Positions 35,382-46,258 are shown, numbered from the stretch's first letter. The stretch: DNA of 47,269 bases from Rhodocollybia butyracea (GCA_015501585.1 JADNRY010000457.1:1-47269); one strand, 5' to 3'. The notes: generated by a model not told the origin, from the letters alone. Numbers and translations: made by a program.

Positions 35382-37532
35382 ATGACTTCCCTGAAGATCA
35401 TCAAGGCGGCAATTACACCCAAGTTGCTTGCAATCACGTTGTTCTTGGCTCTGGGAAATGTCATATACGGATGTAAGCATGTCTGATTTGAACTATTTCT
35501 TTAACGCTGAAATATTATCTCTGTAAGATGATACCGCAAGTTTCGGTGGAGTTCAAGCTATACCGGCTTTTGGGTGAGCATAACTGAAATACTGACGTGT
35601 CATCAACATTCTTAGCTAGTCGGTTCTCTCTCACAGGAAACAATTTGGAGTCTTTGAGCCCTCTTTGGGCCAGTTTGCCCTTCCTGCGAAAACTTCATCA
35701 CTGTTGACCTCTTTGGCGTTTGCCGGGAAACTGATAGGCACAGTCATCATTGGGCCATGTACAGAACGCTATGGACATCGATTGGGGATGGTTCTAGTTT
35801 CTATTACGACGATAATTGGTACAATAATCGAAATGACAGCGAAGAAATCCGTCCAGTTTCTTATTGGGAGAATTATTGTCTATATTGGAATTGGTATTGT
35901 GGAAAATGTTGTCCCGTGAGGATACCACTTTCCTCTACGTCTCTGTAATACTCATTTGACATATTCAGCACGTATCAAAGTGAGATAGTACCCGCCCCGG
36001 CCAGAGGTTTTGTTGTTGGTAGTCTTCAGATGTTTTTAGTGTGCGGATCGCTAGTCGCATCGGGGGTGAATCGAAGGTACAGCAAATTTGTGACGAGTAG
36101 TGGCTGGATTATTGTGAGTGCTTTGCTATATCAGTGTCCTTTGGTGATTTCTGACTTTATGATATGCAGCCCGTGTCTATCCAGCTTGTTACTCCGGTAT
36201 TGATACTAGCTGGGATTTACTTCATTCCTCTATCGCCTCGGTGGCTTCTCTACAAAGGACGGCGTGAAGAGGCGATTGCTGTTCTCGAGAGCGTGAGGCC
36301 CAAACGAGATGTGGCTGCCGGATTGTGCATCGAAGAAGCCAACGCCATCGAGGAAAGCATTCGAGAAGAAGCAGCAATGCGAAAGTCTGGAACCGGGGAG
36401 AAACTAGGTTGGATGGAGCTCTTTAAAGGGTCCAATCTACGGCGCACTATGATTGCCACTCTAGGTAAATTGCAAACAGTTCAACTGTCTGATTCCCTTC
36501 CTAATCTTAATCTTAGTGTTTGCGTTCCAGCAATTGACTGGTAAGTTTAGCGCTGCTATGGACGAGTCGAGCTAATCTCGATTCTTGCCCTCAGGCCAGG
36601 GATTCAGTAGTCAATATGGAACGTACGTACTTGCCTACTCTTTCATACATCCCACTCAACATCAAAATATATGTAGCGTGTTTTACATCCGAGAAGGCTT
36701 GGGGAACAAGTCCTTCACGTACAGTCTCATCAACACGGCTGTATCCCTTCCAGTGTGTTTCCTTGGGATGGTGTTGCTCGAATACTTTGGAAGACGCCCC
36801 GTCTTGATTGGTGGAGCATTTTTTCAAAGCTTGTTCTTATACATCATGGCTGGAATCGGTGGCCAGGAAGGCAAGCTTCCCAAGGCTAACATCAACATGA
36901 TGGTGGCCTCTGTGATGCTTTTTAACTTTGCCTTTAGCGCTTCTTGGGCACCTCTGTGAGCTTTGTAGTTTGTCCCAGTTCGATGTAAGAATACTAACAG
37001 CCTTGACCAGATCTTACGTCGTGTATGTCTCTGGTAGAAGACTGAGGTTGAAAGACAAAGCTCATATACATTTAACACAGGGCCTCTGAAGTAGGAACTG
37101 GAGCCCTTCGAGAAAAGACAATGGCGTTCTCGTCCATCATCAACGTCGTCTGCGCATTCGCCGTCTCGTTCACACTGCCGTATCTTCTGAATCCACCATT
37201 CGCAAATTTACAAGCTCGAGTTGGCTACATATACGGTACGTGACAATCACAGTCTACTAGCGGATATCATACTTGACTTGTTATATGCAGGATCTATCGC
37301 GGCTGTTGCGATGCTATATGCAATATTCTTCGTTCCAGAGACGAAGGGGCGAAGCTTGGAAGAGCTGGACGAGCTTTTTGAGACCAGGCCATCGATACCA
37401 GCTTGGAAGTTCCAATCGACGAAGACGACTGGAGTGGGTGCGAAAGTTGCAGCTCTGGAAGGGAGCAAGAGATCGAATGAACTTGGCGTTGACGACGGCG
37501 ATACGAAGAGCGATGCATTGGAGAGCAACTGA
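35382..37532 (+). CDS. MFS sugar-porter-family transporter
   Basis: This is a 12-helix plasma-membrane permease. Eleven exons (35382-35472, 35528-35573, 35637-35915, 35969-36113, 36170-36464, 36517-36540, 36595-36622, 36677-36955, 37011-37022, 37081-37235, 37291-37532) give 531 residues. Family marks are ERYGHRLGM after helix 2 (D/ERxGRR-type), the PLSPRWLLYKGR box (usually PESPRWL, with Leu here for Glu), FQQLTGQG in helix 7, LEYFGRRP, and VPETKGRSLEELDELFE after helix 12. The length and the long intracellular C-tail match fungal maltose/glucoside permease-like members. The substrate is not certain; the divergent sulfatase argues for a sulfated or otherwise modified sugar or ester (inference). 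Exon 9 is only 12 nt (ATCTTACGTCGT). The reading frame is intact. Confidence 0.92.
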
Positions 37533-37743
37533 ATGAATCTGCCATGATAGTATTTTCTCGAAATATGGTAACTTATACACGCATATGGCCCAAGGACACT
37601 GAAACTGGGTGACTCAATCTGATAGCGTGATAAGTCAGTCCGTGATTAGTTGAATTCAAGAACGCGTCCCGAGGCGCGCGCTTCACTTTGGTCAGTTCAG
37701 GTACACCATCAACGTTCAACACGTAAAACCACCAAGTTCAAGT

Positions 37744-37752
37744 GCATATAAG
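37744..37752 (+). promoter_or_regulatory. TATA-like element of the QxW protein gene
   Basis: CATATAAGG lies about 110 bp upstream of the ATG at 37862, with a CT-rich stretch (37780-37855) between, a common fungal strong-promoter layout. Confidence 0.5.
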
Positions 37753-37861
37753 GTAATTGTTGTACGTTCGTCTTTTGTCCTTTCTCTTTCCCTTTCTCTC
37801 GTTTTCCAGTCCTGCAAGTCGGGCATTTCTCTCTTTTAAACTCCCTACGTTCTCTATCAAA

Positions 37862-39523
37862 ATGATTCATGCTACGATTGTTGCTCTTCTTGCTGCTGGT
37901 TTTGCTCTCTCAGCCCCGATTAACCCTCGCGATGTTACCCTTAATCCAACAGACGTCGCGCAAGCTCAGGTCAGAGATAACACAGCTACTCGTGCCTTCT
38001 CTGCAGCGCAGATCCAAGTAAAATCTCTCCTTTGCTTTCTTATCTCGCATTTTAACATGTGATGCGTAGACTGCAGAGGGAGAGTGCCTAGCCGTGGACC
38101 CTGCTTCTGGCGACTTCCGTGAAAACCTCATACCGATTCAGATTGTTGCATGCAACGGAAGCGATACTCAGCAATGGGACATAATTACCTCCGGCGTGCA
38201 TAATAACAAACCAGGGTTTGCCCTGGTCGTAAGTACCTTGGTTAGTAAACCTTTTTATCTTGCCTACTACCTTTTATCTAATCGAATTGTCTGCTAGACC
38301 AACGGCTGCTTAAACTTTGATCCTCGCAGAGCTGCGGGAAATCAGGTTCTTTTGTTTTCTTGTGGTGGGAGAGCGGATGGTAGTAAGTGTTCCTGGGCCT
38401 TATAGGTCAAGTTTAAACTTTAGAGCTCATGGATATCCAGGTGGAGCTGTTGCTAACTCGCAGTTATTTACGTTTACTGGAGGAGCCGGCCCCTTGCCTC
38501 TCGTTCCTCAAAACGGTAACAATGCTACTTGCCTAACCGTTAACCACGCCACTGGTCTCCTTGACCAGACCTCTTGCGATGCCAGTACCGCATCCGGAGA
38601 TGAAGTAAATTATGTCTCATCTAGAGCATTTAACCTGTCGCTAATACAACTATGTACCCCTTAGCTTTTTACAATTTCCGCTCAACCCTCCACTGGAAGT
38701 TCCGGCTCTTCATCTGCTGCCGTCTCCTCTTCCGCCGTCACAGCAACTTTATCCGCCAGCTCTGTTGTCGCTGTCGCTTCCACTTCGACTCCGGTGGCTC
38801 CGGTGGCTACAACGACTGTGACCGCCTCGGGAGCTACTGGAACCACAGTTCTAGTCCCTTCTGCTGTGGCACAAGCCCAGGTTAGAGACAACACCGCTAC
38901 TCGTGCATTCTCCGCCGCGCAGCTCAAGACCTCCGATGGGAATTGTCTCTTCGTTGACCCCAACGCTGGAGATTTCCGCGAAAACCTGATCCCTATTACC
39001 GCACAACCCTGCGATGGAAGTGCGAATCAGCAATGGGATGTGATCACTGCTGGAGTGCACAACAATGTCCCTGGGACCGCGTTGTTTGTTAGCTCTTTGG
39101 TGCGTACTAGTATTCATTGAGCGCGGTTCGAGAATTGAATTTTCTTTTTTGTAGACTCAAGGATGCTTGAATTTTGACCCTCGCCGTGCCGTAGGGAACC
39201 AGGTTATTCTTTTCTCTTGTGGTGGGCGCGCAGATGGAAGTAAGTACCCTCGTCCCCGAGATAAACCATCATGCTTAAACTTCATTCACTAGGCGGAGCT
39301 GTGACCAACTCTCAATTATTCACGTTCTCCGGCAACGAAACAACGATTCCGCTCATCCCTACCAACCAGGCGAACACTTGCTTGTTTGACAATAACGGAA
39401 ACCTCGACGACCAGACTTGTGATACTACAAAGCCTGCAGGAAACCAGGTGCGCTTGGGTTTGCTTCCAGGTTCATCGTAGATTTCTGACACCACTTGTAC
39501 AGCTCTTTACGATTGTGCCCTAG
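37862..39523 (+). CDS. Secreted two-domain QxW (ricin-B/beta-trefoil-like) protein
   Basis: Eight exons (37862-38017, 38070-38240, 38298-38382, 38441-38604, 38665-39099, 39155-39239, 39293-39447, 39503-39523) give 423 residues. The signal peptide is residues 1-18 (MIHATIVALLAAGFALSA). Two copies of a roughly 165-residue module follow, each opening with VAQAQVRDNTATRAFSAAQ. Each contains DFRENLIPI, a QQWD QxW motif, GVHNN, GCLNFDPRRA, GNQV-LFSCGGRADGS, NSQLFTF and a final LFTI. They are separated by a Ser/Thr/Val/Ala-rich linker (about 210-260) likely to be O-glycosylated. Intron positions are also repeated between the halves, so the gene arose by internal genomic duplication. QxW repeats are typical of carbohydrate-binding beta-trefoils, so glycan binding outside the cell is likely. 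This assignment is moderate; the secretion and duplication are clear. Confidence 0.82.
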
Positions 39524-39693
39524 AGGCTAGAGGAAATTTGAGTCTCATTAACGAATTCCATTTATAGTTCCTGCTATCATATCAATGTATTTTTTATCAT
39601 TGTACACCTATATTTCACAACGGCTGAGCCGTAAAAAGATATTTCGAGATACATAACGATGTTTGATCAACTTTAAAAGTAATAATAAGTCAG

Positions 39694-40702
39694 TCAGTCG
39701 TAGAAAACAAGTGCTCGGAGTTCAATAGACTCCCTTAGTGGACAGTCCTCAGGAGCTGAGGGATCGATGAACGCGGTGTGGGGAGTGAAGATCGAGCCAC
39801 TGCTGTCAGAGTCGAAACTACACACAAAGCAATGAGATATGAGATATGGTTATAATCGAGAATCAACGAAACTACCAACCATTTAATAAGCACGGCTTCC
39901 TCTGGAGTCATCCCCTTCAAGTACTTCCAGCGATGCTGCGGGTTATACTTGACACGATACGTCTCTCCGCGTCTTTCTGGCGCGATACGTGCTACCGGGA
40001 CGAGATCAGTATCTTTGTCGACGGTGCGGTAGTCGCAGAGAGTGAGAGGCATGTCGAAAGCCGGATGGGAAAGCGGTCGCCAGAGGTTGATGATTTGGAA
40101 CCGATGTTTGAGGAGCTCGGGTGCCTCGGAGGGGGGAAGATGGAGATGGACGCGGGCGGTAGCAGACGCGGTGGTCTGGTCGACATGGACTTCTTTGACT
40201 GGCTGGCGTTTACCTGAGATGATGCATACACTGAGAAGTCGGCGTTGAAGATAGCGCGATGGGATTTACCTCGTGTGTCTACTTGTCCTGGGATGCGTCT
40301 TCGGATAGCTGATGAAAAGGATAGTCTGAGTATAGAAACAAGGAACAAAAGGGTATTGTACTCACTATGGTCGAATAAGACGACCCGGCTGGCACCGGTT
40401 ACTTGTTTGATCAAGTCTGCGCTCTCTGGATAATACTCGGCCTGAATCTCGTCATCATCCGTGAAAGACGCATGGCAGGCGGGATGCTTGAGGTACTGGA
40501 ATCCCGCTTCGTCCAAAAGGTACAAATCCTCTTTACCGCGGACGTTCTCGATTTGGACAACATGCTTTTCTGGAGCCCAGTTGGAGAGCGGAAGAGTGGA
40601 GTTTGAGTCGGTGTTGACGCGGTTGTATGGCTCTGACCCGTCTGCGGGCGGAGAGAAGTAGAACAGCGGGCCTGAGACGGTGTCGAGAGTGGTGGAAGGC
40701 AT
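39694..40702 (-). CDS. CmcJ/AsaB-like oxygenase-family protein (GA4-desaturase-like)
   Basis: Four exons (40702-40366, 40308-40270, 40213-39880, 39817-39694) give 277 residues. The family (CmcJ/NvfI/AsaB-like, often annotated as GA4 desaturase or methyltransferase) includes Fe(II)/2-oxoglutarate-type enzymes of secondary metabolism. Visible marks are the HxD pair in EVHVDQT (His135, Asp137), NLWRPL, PLTLCDYRTV, the block RYRVKYNPQHRWKY-like stretch (here YRVKYNPQHRWKYLKGM), a distal His in FTPHTAF (His250), and the RESIELRALVFYD ending. No signal peptide, so cytosolic. A TATA-like TATAAAT lies near 40742 on the minus strand. It is the only complete copy; a truncated copy lies at 42600-42953. 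The ATG at 40702 is chosen because family proteins begin close to the SGPLFYF block. Confidence 0.88.
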
Positions 40703-41224
40703 GGTTAGTAAGGTGATTTCAAGAATAGATAGTTGCATTTATACGGGACCATGGTCTCACGCAGTCGCGCGCGAGACATATGACTGGAAATCGTCATTCT
40801 ACTCAAGATTCGTGCAATTTTCGGCCGGATCGCTTGTTCCATCGGGATGAGAAAAAATCACAGGTTGCCCATGTAGGTGAGACTTTGAGCTTTGAGTTTT
40901 GCAGTGGGAGTGGGGCAAACGAGTGTTCTTTGAAAAGACTTGAAAGGCAAATCGACAGATGGGTCACTAGAGCTGATAGATATCCAGCTTCATTTGTTCG
41001 CCAAAACCTGCAAGTGAGTGAACGGCCATGGTAAATAATCAGAGTCGGAGAGATTTCGTTGCGGTGGTCGGTCTGGAAAGAGGGTTTTTGGATTATGTAA
41101 AGGTAATAAAGTCGATAATCCTCACAACCGCCCGACGTTGGAACCAAAATTGCGTTAAACTTCTACTTGAGAAAGCGCCAAGTATATAGATTGAATAAGA
41201 ACACTACAAGTGGGATAAACACTT
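40703..41224. repeat. Duplicated spacer, copy 1
   Basis: The right part (about 40830-41222) recurs at 42985-43262 and 44820-45185. The clearest block runs from GAACGGCCATGGTA through GGAGAGATTTCGTTGCGG and GGTCTGGAAAGAG to TCGATAATCC and GAATAAGAACACT. The left part holds the oxygenase promoter. Confidence 0.85.
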
Positions 41225-42219
41225 CTACGGTTGTTTCGTCAACAGCATACCATCCAACCACTCCTTCCCAGTCTTCTCTGCTAGTTGTGGTGCGAATTGT
41301 GGGAGTGGTTGCTGTGTCACAGTTTTCTCTGCAACATTCCCTTGCCCATTCCGTGCCGCTTCTAATCGTGCCGCTGCCTTCTTCCTCCGGTTCCTCTCCC
41401 GGTCAGTCGCCGCCTCGCGTAGCGTACGGTCGTTGCTCACCATCCGGGTTCTCTCCTTGGTTTTTAGCTGGATGGTTTCGGCTGCTCGGTCTTGTCTCTT
41501 TTTATCCAGCGGCTCAATCACTTCCTTCAACAGATTCTTCCACCAAGTCTCCAGCGCCAGCTCCGAATCCTTCAACTTCTCTTTTAGCAGACTCGCAAAT
41601 TCGTTCTCATTCTTCGTCGTAGCTTCTTGGTCTTGTTCCTGTACCTTTTTCGGCCCAATACGCTCACGCAGGAGCCCCTCGATATCCTTTGCTCCCAGTT
41701 TTAGCTGATAGATCGAAGTGGTATATTGGAGTGTGGCGGTGGCCAATGCGCGATACCCAACATATGGCAAGTCGCCACCGCAAATACTGCCCTCCGGTGC
41801 CTCAAGCGCCTCAAGCACAAAGATAAGCATTGAACCGATGCGCGGATTGTCTTTGCTGAGGCCATCGTTCACGTAAAGGGCATCGATATGTTTTAGACCC
41901 AACCCCTTCTGGATGCTCTTGGTAAGCCCTGCTTTCTCAGCCCCCGTAAGAGAAGGTAACTTGGCCTTGTCCTCGTTCCAGTCCCAATTAAACACGGTAA
42001 TTCGAAATTTGGGGCCCTAGTAGTAGTTGTGAATAAAAGAGAGCAAGATCGACAAGTACATCGTTGGTCTACCTTTTGGGCCTGGGCAGTGACTGTATGG
42101 GCCATGTTATCGTTGCTCGAGTGAGGCGCGATGGGAGGGGTGGGCATTGCATGGACAGCGGAGATGCATAAGGCGATAAAGATGAGCCCAAAGCAACGGA
42201 TACGTGGTGTGATAAGCAT
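41225..42219 (-). CDS. Secreted protein, array member 1 (unknown family)
   Basis: Two exons (42219-42073 and 42016-41225) give 312 residues. The signal peptide is about 1-24 (ending SAVHA), followed by a short Pro/Ser-rich segment, the intron, and then a conserved core starting GPKFRITVF. The core has the pattern LTKSIQKGLGLKHIDALYVND, IFVLEALEAPEG, a Cys-containing ICGG loop, VGYRALA and TSIYQLKLG. The second half is predicted helical and highly charged (KERTRMVSNDRTLREAATDRERNRRKKAAAR), ending with NGQGNVAEKTVTQ. I recognise no family. It is paralogous to 43273-44222 and 45213-46258. Secretion plus lineage-specific duplication suggests an extracellular interaction role, which is inference. 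Confidence 0.78.
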
Positions 42220-42297
42220 TGAAAATTTTTGGAAGAGCGTTTGGGGGGGATAGACAAACTGAGCCAGCAGTTAACCTCCACCATCAACGTCGCTCCC

Positions 42298-42308
42298 TCT
42301 TTTATATA
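42298..42308 (-). promoter_or_regulatory. TATA box of array member 1
   Basis: On the minus strand CCAATGATATATAAAAGAGG lies about 80 bp upstream of the ATG. The same CCAAT-TATATAA layout is found before member 2 (about 44308-44325). Confidence 0.6.
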
Positions 42309-42330
42309 TCATTGGCCAAAACGGCGCAAA

Positions 42331-42369
42331 CCGGTATGGAACGTGGTGGAACCTGTGGAAGGTTCCACC
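42331..42369 (-). promoter_or_regulatory. Shared upstream motif with perfect 10-bp inverted repeat
   Basis: The plus strand reads GGTATGGAACGTGGTGGAA, followed by the palindrome GGTGGAACCT-gtgga-AGGTTCCACC (42345-42369). Closely related words occur before member 2 (about 44339-44370) and member 3 (about 46352-46376), always just outside the TATA element. Likely a binding site for a regulator (inference). Confidence 0.5.
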
Positions 42370-42599
42370 TGAACAACACTCTGGCTCACTCTGGTCCCCT
42401 GAAATTTGTTATTTATTTGTCATTAAATCAAAGATGGTGAGTTTCAAGGCATGTGAGACGATCGAAGATGGCTGGGAGTTCAGCACTCAGCAAGCTTTGA
42501 TTTCTTTTGAACGTGACGCGTTCAGCATCGAGCAGTATGGTTCATACAGAGAAGAGCTGGGAAGATTCTGACTACATAACTAGTCAGAACAGAAACAAG

Positions 42600-42953
42600 G
42601 AAGAAAAGGTACTGTACTCACTATAGTTGAATAAAACGACCCGACTGGCATCAGTTACTTGGTTGATCAACTCTGCGCTTTCTGGATAATACTCCACCTG
42701 AATCTCGTCATTATCTGCGAAAGACGTATGTCGGATACTTGAGGTATTGGAATCCCGCTTCGTCCAAAAGATACAAATCCTCTTTACCGCGGACGTTCTC
42801 GATCTGGACAACATGCTTTTTTGGAGCCCAATTGGAGCGCAGAAGAGTAGAGTTTGAGTCGGTGTTGACGCGGTTGTATGGCTCTGACCCGTCTGTGGGC
42901 AGAGGGAAGTAGAACAGCGGGCCTGAGACAGTGTCGAGAGTGGTGGAAGGCAT
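42600..42953 (-). pseudogene. Truncated CmcJ/AsaB-like oxygenase copy
   Basis: This matches exon 1 of the 39694-40702 gene from its ATG (42953) through GPLFYF, NWAPKKHVVQIENVRGKEDLYLLDEAGFQYLK, then a small (about 5-nt) deletion near 42725 shifts the frame. The sequence is then recognisable in the next frame (DNDEIQVEYYPESAELINQV) up to intron 1 near 42620. Exons 2-4, including the HxD site, are absent. It cannot encode an enzyme. Confidence 0.92.
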
Positions 42954-42984
42954 GGTTAGTAAGGTGTTTTCAAGAATAGATAGG

Positions 42985-43262
42985 TGCAGCCTTTGAGTTT
43001 TGCAGAAATTCTTGACGCAAACGAGTATTCTTCGACTAGAACTTGCGAGGCAAATCATATCTGGAGAATAACAAACGGCCATGGTAGATAATCGGAGTCG
43101 GAGAGATTTCGTTGCGGTGGTCGGTCTGGAAAGAGGGTTTTTGGATTAATAAAGTCGATAATCCTCACAACCGCCCGACGTTGGAACCAAAATTGCGTCA
43201 AACTTCTACTTGAGAAAGCGCCAAGTATATAGATTGAATAAGAACGGATAAACACTTTTACG
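42985..43262. repeat. Duplicated spacer, copy 2
   Basis: It is very similar to 40880-41222, including GGCCATGGTAGATAATCGGAGTCGG, the GTCGATAATCCTCACAACCGCCC block and the AAGCGCCAAGTATATAGATTG block. It lies between the 3' end of array member 2 and the truncated oxygenase copy. Confidence 0.88.
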
Positions 43263-43272
43263 ATTGTTTCCG

Positions 43273-44222
43273 CTACACTACGACGTCCCACCAATCCTTC
43301 CCAGTCTTCTGTACTGGTTGTGGGAGTGGTAGCTGTGTCACAGTTTTCTCTGCAACATTCCCTTGCCCATTCCGTGCCGCTGCCTTCTTCTTCAAGTTCT
43401 CCCTAAATCTCCTCGCGCGCGCAGCCGCCGCATCGCGTAGCCTAGGGTCCTCCTTCACCTTCTTGGTTTGCGTCCTACTGTATCTGGCCTTGGTACTGCG
43501 GTCTCGTTTGTGCCACTCTATATCCAGTGGCTTAATCACTCCCTCCAACAGATTCTTCCACCAAGTCTCTAGCGCCAGCTTCGGATCCTCCAATTTCTTT
43601 TTTAGCAGACCCTCAAATTCGTCCTTCACTATAGCTTCTTCGGTTGGGGCCGCTTTTCCTGTCGTCCTCGTAAGCTTAGGCGGGAGCCCCTCGATACCCG
43701 TTGCTCCCTGTTTTAGCTGATAAATCGAAGCGATAGTAGATCCCGGTTGTGTAACTGCGTGATATCCAACACACGGCAGGGCACCGCATTTATCGTCCTT
43801 TTGTGCCTCAAGCGCCTCAACCACAAAGATAAACATCGGACCGACGGGCGCCCTGTCCTCGCAGACATCGTTCGTGTACTGAGCATCGATATGTTTGAAA
43901 CCTAACTTCTCCTGGATGGTTTTGGTAATCACTATTTTGTGACCATGAGTAAGAGAAGGTAACTCGGCCTCGGCCTCGTTCCAGTTCCGCTTAAACAGGG
44001 TAATTCGAAATTTGGGGCCCTAGTAGTAGTTGTGAATAAAAGAGAACAAGATCGACAAGTATATCGTTGATCTACCTTTTCTTTACGGCGGGCCAGAGGG
44101 TGGACCGTGTTATCGTTGCCCGAGCGAGGCGCGATGGGAGGGGTGGGCATTGCATGGACAGCGGAGACGCAGAAGGCGATGAAGATGAGCCCAAAGCAAG
44201 GGATATGTGGTGTGATAAGCAT
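43273..44222 (-). CDS. Secreted protein, array member 2 (unknown family)
   Basis: Two exons (44222-44076 and 44019-43273) give 297 residues. Signal peptide about 1-24 (ending SAVHA). It shares the GPKFRIT start of exon 2, LGFKHIDAQYTND, IFVVEALEAQ, a CGALPCVGYHA loop, ASIYQLKQG, ETWWKNLLEGVIKPLD and the NGQGNVAEKTVTQ tail with member 1. It differs widely between these blocks. The first intron is nearly identical to that of member 1 (three or four differences in 56 nt), while the core is only about half identical at protein level. Function unknown. Confidence 0.78.
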
Positions 44223-45212
44223 TGTAAAATTTTGGAAGAGCGTTTGGGGGAGGGGGGGTGGACGAACTGAGCCAGCAGTTAACCTCTACCGTCAGATCGC
44301 TCCCTTTCTTATATATCATTGGCCAAAAATGGCGCAATCCGGTACGGAACGTACATAGCATGGTGGAATGTCCCTTATAAAAATCAAAGATGCAAGGGGC
44401 TGCTGAGCTTTTTGTGAAATTGAAATTTGACAGTGTCTGGGTCTTCAAGATTTCGTACCTACACGACAATACCTGACAATACCAGGCGCAAGCTCAACTG
44501 GGGGTACCTCGTACACCGTAGGATGAGCCCAACAATAAGATTGAGGGATAACAACCATATCGCCCATCCTTCTAGATCCTTCTTCGAATTCCTGTCTCTA
44601 TGAAACTGCTCTCTTTGAGAGATTTGGCTTTGGTTTCTTCCAGACATTACTACGTGTTAGCTTGAAGCATTAAGCGTTATGGTTCACATGAGAAGATTTG
44701 GTTCACTGACCATTTGTATTCTGAATCTATTAAACCGCCAGCTGGGTTCTCCATTCCTAGAGGAGGACCTTCAGGTGCCGATTTCGACTAAGTAAATTGC
44801 AAAGAGTGTTCTTTCGAAACACGTCGACAGATATGAGCTATTAGAATTAACAATATCTAGAGAGAGCCGCATCTGATCCATAATAGACTTCACTATTTGT
44901 TCCTTTGCCGAAACCTGGAATTGAGTGAACGGCCATGGTAGATAATCGGAGTCGGAGAGATTTCGTTGCGGTTGTCGGTCTGGAAAGAAAGAGGATTTTT
45001 GGATTATGTAAAGATGATAAGCTTTGTCACCTATCGGGTATGCTTTCAAGGAAAGAGAGTCTATAGCCACCCAGAATATTCAACACTGGAATCAAAATTG
45101 CTTCAAACTTCGACTTGAGAAATAGGAACTTTGAGAAAGGGTAAATAGATCGAATAAGAACACTAGAAGGGGAATAAACGCGCTTACAGCACTACGCAAG
45201 CATTAGGGTTCA
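44223..45212. repeat. Upstream region of member 2 and duplicated spacer, copy 3
   Basis: About 44280-44370 has the TATA and upstream motif of member 2. About 44820-45185 matches the other spacers (CGACAGATATGAGCTATTAG, GAACGGCCATGGTAGATAAT, GGTCTGGAAAGAAAG, GAACACTAGAAG). In this unit the oxygenase gene is absent. No gene is seen in 44400-44800. Confidence 0.75.
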
Positions 45213-46258
45213 TTAATCATTCATGATATGGGACAGATCATGTTTATGATTCGGTTCTTTCTCTCCACCTGCTGCCCTATGTGATGCTGCTCCTTGTGCT
45301 AGCGGAGCTGTTTGCTGCAATACTACATTGAACCAGCTCTCTGCTGGTGGTGGCTGTGTCGGAGCTTTCCCTTCGAGTGCTGGAGCCTTCCCTGCTGATG
45401 CTCCCTGTGCTGGCGGTTGTGCCGCTGCGTCAGGAGCATGATTTACCGTGGCATCCTGCTTGACCTTCTTCTCTCGGGCGAACCAGGCTTCATCCCGCCA
45501 CGCAATCTCTTTCTTTGCCTCCTCCCACCAAGGAAGCTTCGGATCCTTTACCTTCTCTTTCAGTAGATTCTCAAATGTTTCTTTATACCCCTTCATAACT
45601 ATTGAGGAGTCTGCTGTGTAGCTTTGTGTTTCGTATGTGCCAAGCTCAGACCACTCGATAGTACTCGATCCCAGCTTTAGCTGATAAACCGAAGCGACAG
45701 TATGTCTGGCTGACATGATGTTCGCGCGATACCCAACACACAGTAGCAATTTTCCACCACACAAACTGTGCATTTGTACATCAAGCGCCTCAACCATAAA
45801 GATAACCAGACGATTATTAGTTGACATGCCTTCGTCAAGTTCGTCGTTCATGTAACGGATGAGATGAGTTCTTTTCGAAGTTATACCCAGCGCGGACCTG
45901 ATACTACGAGTAAGGGCAGCTATGTCACCCAGCGAAAGAGGAGGGATCGTCTTCCAGTCCGAATCATACACGGTAATTCGAAAATCATATATCTAGTTGT
46001 ATAGTCATGAATATAAGAGGCAAGATCGACTAAGTAATTGATTCTACCTTTTGCTTTTCTTCTTCAGGGGGCGCAGCGACACTGGGGGGACAGAGTGAGG
46101 TGCGACAGGGTGAGTCGCGATGGGACGGAAAGGAGCGTGGGCCACGTTATTGTGGTCAGCGCGGGGTTCGATGAGAGGGTGGGCATTGCATGCACAGCGG
46201 AGATGAGCAAGGCGACGAAGACGAGCCCGAAGCAACGGATGTGTAGCGTGATGAACAT
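45213..46258 (-). pseudogene. Secreted protein, array member 3, frameshifted in exon 1
   Basis: Exon 2 (45992-45213) is open and encodes FRITVYDSDW, TRSIRSALG, IFMVEALDVQ, LLLCVGYRAN, ASVYQLKLG and then a tail that has lost the charged helix and become Ala/Pro/Gln-rich. Exon 1 (46258-46048) begins with the signal peptide MFITLHIRCFGLVFVALLISAVHA. It then runs into a stop at 46064 because one base is missing right after ATGCCCACC compared with members 1 and 2. In the shifted frame it continues to the usual donor (GTAGAATC). This could be a recent pseudogene or an assembly error, since all else is intact. Confidence 0.72.

Larger units (their letters stand above)
42220..42599. other. Upstream region of array member 1
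   Basis: It holds the TATA and inverted-repeat elements listed separately. Beyond them, up to the truncated oxygenase copy, no gene is seen. Confidence 0.45.

Noticed and set aside
41167..41708. Plus-strand ORFs of 151 and 91 codons
   Set aside because: Antisense to array member 1, open because of its biased Lys/Glu/Arg codons.
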